NCBI GenBank assembly: GCA_021846045.1
Contig: JAJZCM010000016.1
Location: 1-36,608 of the forward strand
From: a bacterium
GTDB lineage: Bacteria > Elusimicrobiota > Elusimicrobia > UBA1565 > UBA9628
Reading direction: 5' to 3'
Length of the DNA stretch: 36,608 nucleotides
A program made the translations under genes and the position numbers. Of this stretch, positions 23,700-32,494 are shown piece by piece. The stretch's first letter is position 1. The number at the start of each line of letters is the position of its first letter. The notes below the pieces were generated by a model. That model was not told the origin of the DNA, made no database searches, and saw only the letters and a program-made list of their open reading frames with translations.

Positions 23700-25214
23700 A
23701 TGCTCGTAAGTCCCCTGGTCGTGGGAATTGAAGGTAAAAAAGCCGGTCAAGCCTTGGTTGACCGCTTAAAAAAAATCAATCCGGCGGGCATTTTGCTTTT
23801 GGCTCGCAACATTGATTCTCCCCGTCAAGTCGCTTCTTTAACGCGGGATATCAATGAGGCCATGGGGCGTTCCCTTCTTTGGACGATTGATCATGAGGGG
23901 GGTAATGTCGTCCGCTTTTCAAAGGGCATGACCTCTTTTCCCAGCGCGCAGGCGATAGGAAAAACCGGAAATCCGGACTTGGCCTACGCGGTCGGGCGTC
24001 AAATGGCCCTGGAACTTTCCGCTTTGGGAATTGCGGTTGATTTCGCGCCGGTCTTGGATTTAGGCGGCTCCTCTTACAATCCTGGAATTGGAACCCGTTC
24101 GTTTGGGGAGGACCCCCGTCAAGTCGCTATATTTGGGAAAAATTTTATCCGCGGACTTCAAGACCATCATGTTTGGGCTTGCGCCAAGCATTTTCCAGGA
24201 ATGGGAGACGCCCGGTTGGACCCTCACGTTTTGATTCCTCAAATCGACGCCTCCCGAGCCGCTATTTTAAATCGGCACGTGGTTCCGTTCTTGGCGGCTT
24301 TCAAGGCGGGAGTGAAATTCGTGATGACTTCTCATATCCGCTATCCCGCGCTTGATTTAGAATTGGCGACTTTTTCAAAGAAAATTGTCACGGGTCTTTT
24401 GAGGGAGAAATTAGGATTTCGCGGCGTCGTGATTTCAGATGACTTGTCGATGGGGGCGGTATTAAAAAGCGGATTGAGCCCGGCGAATGCGGCGGTTAAA
24501 GCGCTCAAGGCGGGGCATGGCTTGTTGATTCTGTCCGATCCAAATTTTACTCTTCAAAACCAGGTCAAGGAGGCGGTGGCGAGTCTTGCGAATGATAAAA
24601 AATCCGCTCCCATTCTTAATCAAAGAAAAATTCATCGCCCGCGGATGACTGCGTCCGCGTCGCTGACGCCTTCCCCAAAGCGCGACGCGGACGCTCGGCC
24701 TTCGGCCTTGACCGCGCCGCTCCATTCAAAACATTTAGCCTCATGGATTGCGGGCAGAGCGATTCGAGTTTTAAGGCCGGGAAGCTGGGATTTTCCCTTG
24801 GACCCCAAGAAAAATTCAATTCTAGTCTTGTTCCCCCAACTTCTTGAAATTAAATCGTCGTTTGCCTTTGAAGAGGGGCCCGAAGGTCCCGCCCGATGGC
24901 TGAAAAAAAAGCTTAAAAGCAAAGGCCTCGTTCGCTTTGTGGAAACGCCGGTCAAGGAAAAACAAGTCGGTTTTTTGCGCCGAGCGGTTCAAGAGGCCGA
25001 TCAAGTTTTATTTTTCTGTTTCGAGGCGCGCCGCTTTCCCGGCCAAAAAGCAGTTTTAAACGTTCTCAACAAAATGGCGGCTGATAAGACCGCAGTTTTT
25101 TTGATGAGAGGAAGCGCTGATTTGCCGTTAATTGACCCAGGACTGGCCGTCATCGACATGGCCGGAGACCGGAAATCCCAAATGGAAGCCGCTTTAAAGG
25201 TAATCCTAAAATGA
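23700..25214 (+). CDS. nagZ: Beta-N-acetylhexosaminidase, GH3 family, two-domain
   Basis: It removes N-acetylglucosamine from peptidoglycan turnover fragments. I start at ATG 23700 because AGGA lies 6 bases before it. The GH3 TIM barrel covers about 1-310: GILLLARNID, WTIDHEGGNVVRF, FAPVLDLG, KHFPGMGDARLDPH (the Asp/His dyad; Met replaces the His of FPGHG) and VVISDDLSMGAV (nucleophile Asp). A second alpha/beta domain (about 350-504) follows, as in two-domain relatives. The linker, about residues 316-340, is encoded by a palindromic insert (24651-24707). The next gene overlaps by ATGA. Confidence 0.9.
   Translation: MLVSPLVVGIEGKKAGQALVDRLKKINPAGILLLARNIDSPRQVASLTRDINEAMGRSLLWTIDHEGGNVVRFSKGMTSFPSAQAIGKTGNPDLAYAVGRQMALELSALGIAVDFAPVLDLGGSSYNPGIGTRSFGEDPRQVAIFGKNFIRGLQDHHVWACAKHFPGMGDARLDPHVLIPQIDASRAAILNRHVVPFLAAFKAGVKFVMTSHIRYPALDLELATFSKKIVTGLLREKLGFRGVVISDDLSMGAVLKSGLSPANAAVKALKAGHGLLILSDPNFTLQNQVKEAVASLANDKKSAPILNQRKIHRPRMTASASLTPSPKRDADARPSALTAPLHSKHLASWIAGRAIRVLRPGSWDFPLDPKKNSILVLFPQLLEIKSSFAFEEGPEGPARWLKKKLKSKGLVRFVETPVKEKQVGFLRRAVQEADQVLFFCFEARRFPGQKAVLNVLNKMAADKTAVFLMRGSADLPLIDPGLAVIDMAGDRKSQMEAALKVILK
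24651..24707. repeat. Palindromic element translated in the nagZ linker
   Basis: GCGTCCGCGTCGC (24651-24663) and GCGACGCGGACGC (24682-24694) are perfect 13-bp inverted repeats separated by 18 bases. A second hairpin, GGCCTTCGGCC, follows at 24697-24707. Together they look like a REP-type element. It is read through in frame and encodes a low-complexity Ala/Ser/Arg-rich linker between the two NagZ domains. Confidence 0.8.
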
Positions 25215-26287
25215 AAATGATTCTTCTATTAATTAGTTCGAGTTTGTGGGCGCAAACTTTTTCACCCTCTCATCCTCCGATCGTATCACTATGCCGTTCT
25301 TATTACCAAGCCCTTGATAAAGGTGAAAAGGAGAAAATACTTGGGCAAATCGCGCGCACCCCTCCGGCCACTCCGATCGATGTTCAATACGATTTTGACC
25401 TTTATATGCGCTACCCGCAGCCGATGACGCGGGCCGCCGTGATGGGATCTCTGTCGCTCCTTAAGGCTCCCAATCACGAACTGGCCTCTGTTTTCTTGGG
25501 ATATTTGTCGCATAAAGATCCCCAGATACTGATGTTCGCCATTCAAGGGGCTTTCCAATTACGTTCTCAACAGGCGTTGCCTCTTATTGAGAAGATCGCG
25601 AAATCCAAGTTCAAATTTTCAAGCCCGGAACAAGCGACGCTTCCTCGTGATAAGCAGATGTGGGCCGCCCATTACGAGGCGTTGGACGCTTTGGCTTTGT
25701 GGCAGGGAGAGAAGGCGTTTAAATTGATTGTCGATAGAGCCGAGGAAGCGCCCTCGGTGGCGAGAATACTGGCCGTGCGCTTTTGGGATAAGACCATTCC
25801 GTTGATGGTTGATTGGTCCAAGAGCGGCAGCGCGGCCAAGCGCGCAATGGCCGATGAGGCTGCGGCGACCGATATTTCGATTTCCGTCCTTGAAAAATCC
25901 TACGATGCGATGCTGGCCATCGTAGAAAACAACAAGTTGCCCAATGGTCTTCGGCACCAACTGGCCATTAAGGTCGGCATTTGCGCGTCCGAAGCCCAAA
26001 TCAAGGATTTGATTCAAAAATACCGGACTTTAACCGACGACAACGAGCGCACGATGTTTGAGACCGCGCTTTTCGCCTCAAGAAGCCATCAAGTGATTCC
26101 GATTTTGGTTCATTACGCCAAGACCAATCCTGATCCTGTTCGGCGCATGAACGCCAGGCTTGAACTTAAGGAATTGATGGACCCAGCCCAATACCGGAGC
26201 TTTTTAAAATGGGTTGCCAAAAATGATCTCGATTCGGAGAACCGAAAGGAAGCGTCCCAGGAATTATCTTTGTCGGGCGGAGACTAA
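25211..26287 (+). CDS. Exported HEAT-repeat-like protein
   Basis: 358 residues with a short signal peptide (MKMILLLISSSLWAQ) and then an all-helical solenoid of repeated units, for example KDPQILMFAIQGAFQLRSQQALPLIEKIAK, VARILAVRFWDKTIPLMVDWSK and NPDPVRRMNARLELKELMD. This is typical of HEAT/PBS-type repeats, which bind other proteins. No catalytic motif is present. The start overlaps the nagZ stop (ATGA), so it is made together with a peptidoglycan-recycling enzyme. It would act in the periplasm while NagZ is cytosolic, so any functional link is open. Confidence 0.75.
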   Translation: MKMILLLISSSLWAQTFSPSHPPIVSLCRSYYQALDKGEKEKILGQIARTPPATPIDVQYDFDLYMRYPQPMTRAAVMGSLSLLKAPNHELASVFLGYLSHKDPQILMFAIQGAFQLRSQQALPLIEKIAKSKFKFSSPEQATLPRDKQMWAAHYEALDALALWQGEKAFKLIVDRAEEAPSVARILAVRFWDKTIPLMVDWSKSGSAAKRAMADEAAATDISISVLEKSYDAMLAIVENNKLPNGLRHQLAIKVGICASEAQIKDLIQKYRTLTDDNERTMFETALFASRSHQVIPILVHYAKTNPDPVRRMNARLELKELMDPAQYRSFLKWVAKNDLDSENRKEASQELSLSGGD

Positions 26288-26299
26288 TGCCTTTCCTCT

Positions 26300-26620
26300 T
26301 CATTGGTAGAGGATGTTGACGAACGTGGCTGGTCCTGGAATTCCCATATAATTGATTGAGCGCGCTTCTAGGTAATTGCGCCCCGATTTCAGATTCCAAT
26401 TCACCAAATCCCCATTGGCCCTCGCCCACGATCCTCGCGCTGAAAATCGGTACTCATAATAAGAGTGCCAGGGAGAATCATTGAGAAATGAGACGATAAA
26501 CTCCGGCTTGGCGGCGAACGAAGGCTCCAGCTTCGCTATCTTCGCTTCCATTTCTTGATCGGTTTTGCCATCGACGGTAAGACCCTTCTGTTTTAGCAGC
26601 GTCTGATAACTTCCCGCCAT
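26300..26620 (-). CDS. Hypothetical protein, possibly the remnant of a larger exported protein
   Basis: 106 residues with no signal peptide and no ribosome binding site before the ATG. The C-terminal half (WHSYYEYRFSARGSWARANGDLVNWNLKSGRNYLEARSINYMGIPGPATFVNILY) looks like a beta-sandwich ending of the kind that closes secreted or transglutaminase-type proteins. It lies behind the copper ATPase on the same strand after a 97-base gap (26621-26716) that I cannot assign. I think it is the leftover 3' end of a longer gene, but a small free-standing gene is possible. Confidence 0.4.
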   Translation of the reverse strand: MAGSYQTLLKQKGLTVDGKTDQEMEAKIAKLEPSFAAKPEFIVSFLNDSPWHSYYEYRFSARGSWARANGDLVNWNLKSGRNYLEARSINYMGIPGPATFVNILYQ

Positions 26621-26716
26621 TTTCTAGCCGAAGAATTATCCAATGCAAGATGAGCCTGAAATTAAAGGGCGCGGCGATGGTTTTGGGACAAGGGAAAAAG
26701 GAAGGCAGAAACTGTT

Positions 26717-29008
26717 TTAGAGTTCGACCCTTCTGAGACGCAAGGCGTTTAAGACGACCGAAACCGAGCTGAAACTCATTAAGACTCCGGCAAGGACGGG
26801 GCTTAAGAGGCTGGAAGACCCTAACAGGGGGTAAAGCGCGCCCGCCGCCATGGGGATGGCCAAGGCGTTGTAGGCAAAAGCCCAAAAAAGATTTTGCCGA
26901 ATGTTTCGCATGGTTAGTTCCGATAATCTTCTTGCCCGCGCCACATCTTTTAAATCTCCGTGAACCAGGGTGATCGGGGCGCTTTGAAGGGCGGCGGCCG
27001 TACCGCTTCCCATGGCGATGCCGACATCTGCTTGGGCAAGAGAGGGCGCGTCGTTGACCCCGTCTCCCACCATTAAGACCTTGTGACCCATTTTTTGAAA
27101 ATCTTTGATGATCGCCTGTTTTTGATGGGGTAAAATTCCGGCTTTCACGTTTTTGATGCCCAGTTTTTTGGCGACGCGTTCGGCAGTCGTTAAATCATCC
27201 CCGGTCAGCATGACGATTTCGAGCCCCTCCCGCGTCAAAGTTTGTAGGGCTTCCGGCGTCGAGGATTTAATTGGGTCCGAAATTCCGATCATTGCGGCAA
27301 TATGGCCTTCCTCGGCGACAAAAACCACGCTATGCGCGTCTTCTCGCGCACTCCGCGCCTTTTCTTGGAAGGAAGAGAGATCGATGCGGTATTTTCCCAT
27401 CAAGGACTCGTTTCCAATCAAGACTTCGCGGCCCGATATTTTTCCCCTGACGCCTTGCCCGAGAAAAGACTCAAAGCCTTCGACTTCTTGAAAGGGAAGG
27501 CCGAGGTCTTGGGCGCTCTTAACGACGGCTTCGGCGAGCGGATGTTCGCTCAGCCTTTCAAGGCTCGCAGCCAAACTCAATACGCGCGATTCATCATAAC
27601 CCGGCGCGGCAATGAGAGCGGTCGTGCGAGGCTTTCCTTCGGTCAGGGTCCCGGTTTTGTCGACGCAGAGAATATCCGCTTTTTCCAGAATTTCAAGAGA
27701 TTCCGCGCTTTTAATCAATATCCCCATTTCGGCGCCGCGTCCCGTCCCCACCATAATGGACATGGGGGTGGCCAGTCCCAAGGCGCAGGGGCAGGCGATG
27801 ATGAGAACTGAAATGGAGCTGATCAAGGCATGGCTTAAATGCGGTTGCGGGCCGAAAAAAAACCAGAGAAATCCGGATAGCGCCGCGATTAAAACGACGG
27901 CCGGCGCGAAATAAGCGGCCGCTGTGTCCGCCGCCCTCTGGATTTTGGCGCGGCTTTTTTGAGCCTGAACGACCAAATGGATCATTTGAGAGAGAAAGGT
28001 CTCGGAGCCGACTTTTTCCGCTTTCATCGTAAAACTTCCAGGGCCGTTGAGGGTTCCGCCGATGACGGGTTCTCCCGTATTTTTTTCAACCGGAAAGGCC
28101 TCTCCGGTTAAAAGAGATTCATCTACCGAGCTGCGGCCGGAAAGAACGCGGCCATCGGCGGGAACGCGTTCGCCGGGCTTGACCCTTAGAACATCTCCGC
28201 GCTTGATTTTTTCGGCGGAGATTTCTTCTTCTTGATCTTCGACCACAATTCGATGGGCTTTTGGCGGAGATAAAGTTAAAAGGGCTTCTATGGCTCCCGC
28301 GGCCCGCCTTCGGGCCTTAATCTCAAGCATTTGACCCAATAAGACCAAGACGATGATGATGGCCGCAGATTCAAAATAAACGGGGGTTTGCCCCTTAGAC
28401 ATTTTAAAAGTTTCTGGAAACCATTGCGGAAAAATAAGAGAAACAACGCTGACAAAATAGGCGATTCCGGTTCCCATCGCGATCAGGGTGAACATATTGG
28501 GACTTCTATTTTTTAAAGACTCCCAGGCGCGGATAAAAAAGGGCTTTCCACCCCACAAAACAATCGGCGTCGCCAGAATAAATTCAATCCAGGCTCCATT
28601 TCCTCGCAGGCGTCCCATTTGGAACATGGACAAAATCAAAAGTGGAGCGCCAAAGAGGAGACTGGTCCAAAAGCGGCGACTCATATTGAGGAGTTCCGGA
28701 TCGGGCCCGGTTTGAAGGCTGGGCATCTCGGGGTCAAGCGCCATTCCGCAGGAAGGACAGGACCCGGGACCCAAGTTTTTAATCTCCGGGTGCATAGGGC
28801 AGCTGTAAATAGCCCCTGGAACCGGAGTTTCTTTTTCAGGGTCGAGGGTTAGAAATTTTTCCGGGTCCAAGATGAATTTTTCACGGCATTTGGGATTGCA
28901 AAAAAAATAAGTTTGGCCGCAGTAGGAGAAAGATCCACCCTTGGGATTAGGGGGATAAACCGTCATCTTGCAGACGGGATCAATGACGGCATCGGGAGAA
29001 TTCTTCAT
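26717..29008 (-). CDS. copA: Copper-exporting P1B-type ATPase with N-terminal YHS and metal-binding domains
   Basis: A cytoplasmic-membrane pump of 763 residues that expels Cu+ (or Ag+). The N-terminus has a YHS domain (9-53, DPVCKM and later Cys37/Cys41) and a small Cys/His metal-binding domain (66-94, YSCPMHPEI...CPSCGM) instead of HMA domains. The ATPase core is complete: TGE (301-303), CPC (406-408), DKTGTLTEG (Asp450), SEHP, TGDD and [12 protein letters not shown] in the seventh and MxxSS in the eighth helix indicate the P1B-1 copper group. It is the intact counterpart of the degenerate homologue at 788-2809. The start lies divergent to a cytochrome c gene, 111 bases away. Confidence 0.93.
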   Translation of the reverse strand: MKNSPDAVIDPVCKMTVYPPNPKGGSFSYCGQTYFFCNPKCREKFILDPEKFLTLDPEKETPVPGAIYSCPMHPEIKNLGPGSCPSCGMALDPEMPSLQTGPDPELLNMSRRFWTSLLFGAPLLILSMFQMGRLRGNGAWIEFILATPIVLWGGKPFFIRAWESLKNRSPNMFTLIAMGTGIAYFVSVVSLIFPQWFPETFKMSKGQTPVYFESAAIIIVLVLLGQMLEIKARRRAAGAIEALLTLSPPKAHRIVVEDQEEEISAEKIKRGDVLRVKPGERVPADGRVLSGRSSVDESLLTGEAFPVEKNTGEPVIGGTLNGPGSFTMKAEKVGSETFLSQMIHLVVQAQKSRAKIQRAADTAAAYFAPAVVLIAALSGFLWFFFGPQPHLSHALISSISVLIIACPCALGLATPMSIMVGTGRGAEMGILIKSAESLEILEKADILCVDKTGTLTEGKPRTTALIAAPGYDESRVLSLAASLERLSEHPLAEAVVKSAQDLGLPFQEVEGFESFLGQGVRGKISGREVLIGNESLMGKYRIDLSSFQEKARSAREDAHSVVFVAEEGHIAAMIGISDPIKSSTPEALQTLTREGLEIVMLTGDDLTTAERVAKKLGIKNVKAGILPHQKQAIIKDFQKMGHKVLMVGDGVNDAPSLAQADVGIAMGSGTAAALQSAPITLVHGDLKDVARARRLSELTMRNIRQNLFWAFAYNALAIPMAAGALYPLLGSSSLLSPVLAGVLMSFSSVSVVLNALRLRRVEL

Positions 29009-29119
29009 GACCTTTTTATGATACCAGTCTCATTGAGCTAAAGGCAAAGTTTTGGAAAAAGCTCCGGCTTTATGCCACAATAAAAGCGTTACGTTTGAAA
29101 ATCGAATAAGGAGAATTTT

Positions 29120-29653
29120 ATGGGTAAAGGAATAATTGTTGGAGCTTTAGGCGTTATTTTTGGAGGCGTCATCGTGGCCGCGCTTGTGATTACCTTGGGT
29201 TACGCTCCGGCCAATGCCGATGCCAAGCCCTCGTGGCTTGAAAAAACGCTGGCTAAGACCGCCCTTCATGCGGTCATCAATCGGGAAGCGCCGAAAAACC
29301 CGAATCCCGAAGCCGTCAATGACAAGAATTTGATCGAGGGAATCGAAATTTACTCCCAAAACTGCGCGGTTTGCCACGGAGCCTCCAATGGACAGCCGTC
29401 CAATATCGCCTTGGGCCTTTATCAGAGGCCGCCGCAACTAGCAATGCACGGCGTTGAAGACGATCCTGCGGGACATACTTTCTGGAAAGTTTTCCATGGA
29501 ATCCGTATGACCGGAATGCCTTCTTTCGCTCACACCTTGAGCTCGGAGCAAATTTGGAAAGTGGCTTTGTTCCTTCAGAACATGAAGTCTTTGACTCCCG
29601 CCGCAGAAGCGGTGTGGAAACGCGTTCCCAGCCAAGCGGTCAAGAACTCCTAA
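29120..29653 (+). CDS. Membrane-anchored cytochrome c (class I)
   Basis: 177 residues: an N-terminal membrane anchor (4-28) and then one mono-haem cytochrome c domain with CAVCH (Cys82, Cys85, His86) and the axial Met133 in MTGMPSFAHTLSSEQIWKVALFLQNM. It carries electrons at the periplasmic side of the membrane; the partner oxidase or donor is not in the window. AAGGAG lies 7 bases before the ATG. A weak promoter (TTGGAA at 29052-29057, CACAAT at 29076-29081) may precede it. The stop codon overlaps that of folD on the other strand. Confidence 0.92.
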   Translation: MGKGIIVGALGVIFGGVIVAALVITLGYAPANADAKPSWLEKTLAKTALHAVINREAPKNPNPEAVNDKNLIEGIEIYSQNCAVCHGASNGQPSNIALGLYQRPPQLAMHGVEDDPAGHTFWKVFHGIRMTGMPSFAHTLSSEQIWKVALFLQNMKSLTPAAEAVWKRVPSQAVKNS

Positions 29654-30501
29654 GGGCGAGCCCTAAGGGTTTTCGCGCAGTAAATCAGGTTGACGAATAA
29701 AAGCGCACGGGTCACTTGCCCGATTCGGTTGTCCGGGGTCGTGATGATCTTTGAAAATTCCCGGGCCTTAGCAACGTCGATGTTTCCTTGGTAAGAGACA
29801 TCGATAACCGAAGAGCCTTTCTTAATCCAGCGCGGGGCAATTGAAAAATCGGGGTTGGGCACCGCCGTTACCAAAATATCCGCGCGTCGGACGCATTCCT
29901 CTAAATCATTTTTTTTGGTTTTATCGTGGCATTTGACGACCGTCGCGCCCAAATTTTCCAGCATTAGTCCCAAGGGTTTTCCCACGCGCATCGAATTATT
30001 GACGATCGAGACAAAAGAGCCTTCGATTTGCGCCCCGTGCTCTTGAAGGGTTTTGACGACGGCTTTCGCGGTCGCCGGAACCACGCATTTGGTCTGGCCC
30101 GCGTCCAAAAATTTTTTGTATTTGATCAGATATCCAAGATTGAGAGAGTGAAGGCCCTCCACGTCCTTAAGAGGACTGACTAAATCCATTAAATCGTCAT
30201 CCGATATGGAACCGCCAAGCGGATAGAAAACAAGAATTCCGGAAATGGCGGGATCGGAATTAAGGTTTCCAATCAGGGACCAAAGTTCGCTTTCGGAAGA
30301 CGGCTCGAATTTTTTTGCATGAAAGCCGAGGCGCGTGGCGTCTTTGAGGACCAAATCTCGATATTGAATCGAGGATTCTTGCGCGCGGGGTTTAAAGAGA
30401 ACCGTTGCGAGCGCGGGAATTCGGGGAAGGCGTGAGAGTTCCTCGCAGGCCCAAGTTTTAAATTTTTCCGCGACCGCGCGGCAATCAAAAGTATCGGACA
30501 T
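29650..30501 (-). CDS. folD: FolD-like methylenetetrahydrofolate dehydrogenase without the cyclohydrolase Lys
   Basis: FolD normally oxidises methylene-THF and hydrolyses methenyl-THF. The 283-residue protein (from ATG 30501) keeps the overall layout. QYRDLVLKDATRLGF has Tyr47, but Val51 sits where the catalytic Lys belongs (Lys53 is two places off). KDVEGLH has Glu115 in place of the conserved Asp. The Rossmann part VSIVNNSMRVGKPLGLMLENLGATV keeps the GKP motif, and the late PVPGGVGPMT motif is reduced to TPDNRIGQVT. It may be a dehydrogenase-only enzyme, as in yeast MTD1, or have another substrate; inference. It is divergent from tlyA; the two starts lie about 36 bases apart. Confidence 0.75.
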   Translation of the reverse strand: MSDTFDCRAVAEKFKTWACEELSRLPRIPALATVLFKPRAQESSIQYRDLVLKDATRLGFHAKKFEPSSESELWSLIGNLNSDPAISGILVFYPLGGSISDDDLMDLVSPLKDVEGLHSLNLGYLIKYKKFLDAGQTKCVVPATAKAVVKTLQEHGAQIEGSFVSIVNNSMRVGKPLGLMLENLGATVVKCHDKTKKNDLEECVRRADILVTAVPNPDFSIAPRWIKKGSSVIDVSYQGNIDVAKAREFSKIITTPDNRIGQVTRALLFVNLIYCAKTLRARP

Positions 30502-30537
30502 TCTTCTATCATATATGATGTGGAAAACGCGAAGCGA

Positions 30538-31278
30538 ATGAAAAAGCAAAGGCTGGATGTTTTGCTGGTCGAACTCGGTTTTTTTGAGACGCGCTCCAAA
30601 GCCTTGGCCGCCGTCATGGCGGGCCAGGTAAACGTGGACGGCGCTTCCATGATCAAGGCGGGGACCATGGTTTCGGAGTCCGCTCGAATAGAAATTGCGC
30701 TTCCCTGTCCCTATGTTTCTCGCGGGGGTTTCAAGCTGGAAGGGGCTTTAAAAGCCTTTAATGTGGATGTTTCCGGAAAAGTCATTCTCGATGTCGGGGC
30801 TTCAACCGGAGGTTTTACTGATTGCCTCCTTCAAAAAGGCGCAAAAAAAGTTTACGCCATTGATGTCGGACACGGGCAGATCGCCCAGAAAATAAAGGGA
30901 GATCCAAGGGTGGTCGTCCGAGAGAAAATCAACGCCCGCTTTTTAAAACCCGAGGAATTTTTTCCGCGGCCCGCCTTGGCTGTTATTGATGTATCCTTTA
31001 TTTCGTTGACCCAGATTCTAAAACCCGTGTCCGATTGTCTGGAAGAACCCTCGGAGATCATCGCTTTGATTAAGCCGCAGTTTGAAGTGGGGCCTAAGCT
31101 TGCGCCCAAGGGAATCGTTCGGACGGAAGAAGCCCGGCAATTCGCGATATCAAAAATCCGGGAATTTTTGCCGTTGGCGGGCCTTAAAGAATGGGGGTTC
31201 ATCGAATCGCCGATTTCAGGCATGAAAGGAAACCGGGAATTTCTCATTTTTTTAAAAAAAAGCGAGAATAAAACATGA
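30538..31278 (+). CDS. tlyA: TlyA-family rRNA 2'-O-methyltransferase
   Basis: 246 residues from ATG 30538 (a GTG 18 bases upstream is also possible). An S4 RNA-binding domain comes first (RLDVLLVELGFFETRSKALAAVMAGQVNVDG), followed by an FtsJ-type methyltransferase: YVSRGGFKLEGAL, VILDVGASTGGFTDCLLQKGAKKVYAIDVGHGQ, VIDVSFISL, ALIKPQFEVG. TlyA in mycobacteria methylates C1409 of 16S and C1920 of 23S rRNA; some homologues act on only one. The ATGA overlap with the next gene makes the three-gene unit tlyA-SDR-queD tight. Confidence 0.92.
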   Translation: MKKQRLDVLLVELGFFETRSKALAAVMAGQVNVDGASMIKAGTMVSESARIEIALPCPYVSRGGFKLEGALKAFNVDVSGKVILDVGASTGGFTDCLLQKGAKKVYAIDVGHGQIAQKIKGDPRVVVREKINARFLKPEEFFPRPALAVIDVSFISLTQILKPVSDCLEEPSEIIALIKPQFEVGPKLAPKGIVRTEEARQFAISKIREFLPLAGLKEWGFIESPISGMKGNREFLIFLKKSENKT

Positions 31279-32072
31279 GGCCGAACCATAACGTCTTTCC
31301 TAGAGATGCTTCGGCACGCTCTCGCTTCGCGAGCAAGGAACGCAGGGCATCAAATCAAGTTGTTTTTATTACCGGCGCCTCTAAGCGCCTTGGGCGGGAA
31401 ATCGCTCTCTTTTTCGCCAATCACGGGATGAGAACAGCTCTTCATTACCGACATTCGAAAAAAGAAGCCTTGCAGCTTGCCGAACAGATAAACCGCGCGC
31501 GCCCCGGGACCGCACGGGCCTTTCAGGCGGATTTAAACGATGTTCGTCAAATTAAAAAAATAGTGGCAGAGGCTGGAGAATATTTCAAGAAAATCGATAT
31601 TTTGATCAATAACGCCTCGATCTATGAAAAAAATCAATTTGGAAAAACGACCCTGGATGATTGGGACCGGCATTTGAACGCGAATTTGCGCGCGCCTTTC
31701 TTCCTGGCTCAGGAAGTGATTCCTTGGATGAAGAAAGAAGGACAAATCATCAATATTGCCGATTGGGCCGGGCTCAGGCCCTACGCCGATTTTATTCCCT
31801 ACTGCGTTTCGAAAGCGGGTCTTTTATGCCTCAACACTGCCTTGGCGAAAGCCTTAGCTCCTAGGATTCGGGTCAACGCGATATTGCCGGGTCCGATTTT
31901 ATTGCCGGAAAAATCATCCCCGCGCTTCAAACAGGCGGTGATTGAGGCGACACCCCTAAAGCGCATCGGGGCGCCTAAAGACATCGTCAAGGCCGTCGCT
32001 TTCCTAGTCGAATCCGGATCCTTTATGACCGGAGCTCAAATTTCGGTTGATGGAGGGAGGTTAATCGCGTGA
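31275..32072 (+). CDS. Short-chain dehydrogenase/reductase, possibly pteridine reductase-like
   Basis: 265 residues. The SDR domain starts at residue 28: VVFITGASKRLGREIALFF (cofactor loop), LHYRHSKKEA, ADLNDV, INNASIYEKN, then the catalytic Tyr-x3-Lys in YCVSKAG and the C-terminal GSFMTGAQISVDGGRLI. HYRHS after strand 2 favours NADPH and resembles pteridine reductases. The neighbour queD/PTPS makes a pterin role attractive but unproven. The first 27 residues come from dispersed repeat A, in frame with the ATGA start at 31275, and are not part of the normal SDR fold. Confidence 0.85.
   Translation: MRPNHNVFPRDASARSRFASKERRASNQVVFITGASKRLGREIALFFANHGMRTALHYRHSKKEALQLAEQINRARPGTARAFQADLNDVRQIKKIVAEAGEYFKKIDILINNASIYEKNQFGKTTLDDWDRHLNANLRAPFFLAQEVIPWMKKEGQIINIADWAGLRPYADFIPYCVSKAGLLCLNTALAKALAPRIRVNAILPGPILLPEKSSPRFKQAVIEATPLKRIGAPKDIVKAVAFLVESGSFMTGAQISVDGGRLIA
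31279..31346. repeat. Dispersed repeat A, copy 2, at the 5' end of the SDR gene
   Basis: A compact 68-base copy. Its first 21 bases are identical to 4443-4463 and its last 33 differ from 4529-4561 at one base; the roughly 50-base middle part of copy 1 is absent. It includes the hairpin CTCGCTTCGCGAG (31321-31333). It is translated on the plus strand as the N-terminal tail of the SDR protein, the opposite strand to copy 1. Confidence 0.85.
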
Positions 32073-32494
32073 ATTCCACGTCCTATCAGGTCACGAGAAT
32101 TATTCACTTTTGCTATGGGCATCGACTTCTCAATTACGCGGGAAAATGCCGCTATCCCCACGGGCATAATGGGGTTCTGGAGATTTCGATTTCTTCTTCG
32201 GGTTTGGATTCTTTGGGTATGGTCATTGATTTTGAGGAAATCAAAAAAAAGGTGCAGGTTTGGGTGGACTCGGAACTTGATCATAAGATGATCTTAAATG
32301 AAAAAGACCCCTTGGTTCCGATTCTTAAACAAATGGGGGATCCGGTGGTTCTATTTTCCACAAATCCCACGGCGGAAAATATCGCGAGATATATTTTCGA
32401 TTACGCCAAAAGCCAGAATTTGAACGTCTGTTCGGTCAAGCTGTGGGAAACCCAAAATTCTTTTGCCGAGTATCGGCCGAATTACGGAGCCTAA
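32069..32494 (+). CDS. queD: 6-pyruvoyl-tetrahydropterin synthase / 6-carboxytetrahydropterin synthase family
   Basis: 141 residues of the T-fold family that acts on 7,8-dihydroneopterin triphosphate. The zinc site is formed by His in IIHFCYGHRL and the pair in CRYPHGHNGVLEI, with the catalytic Cys of that motif present. SELDHKMIL supplies Asp/His, and ENIARYIF and LWETQNSFAEY the pterin-binding Glu. With queF in the same window, the queuosine step (QueD) is the likeliest role; the adjacent SDR also allows a pterin-cofactor role. The start is GTG at 32069, overlapping the SDR stop as GTGA. Its stop overlaps that of the convergent phosphoesterase. Confidence 0.88.
   Translation: MNSTSYQVTRIIHFCYGHRLLNYAGKCRYPHGHNGVLEISISSSGLDSLGMVIDFEEIKKKVQVWVDSELDHKMILNEKDPLVPILKQMGDPVVLFSTNPTAENIARYIFDYAKSQNLNVCSVKLWETQNSFAEYRPNYGA

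Noticed and set aside
20112-26296. 14-base identity ACTAATGCCTTTCC at 20112 and 26283
   Set aside because: By a rough count a few 14-base matches are expected by chance in a window of this size when both strands are considered.
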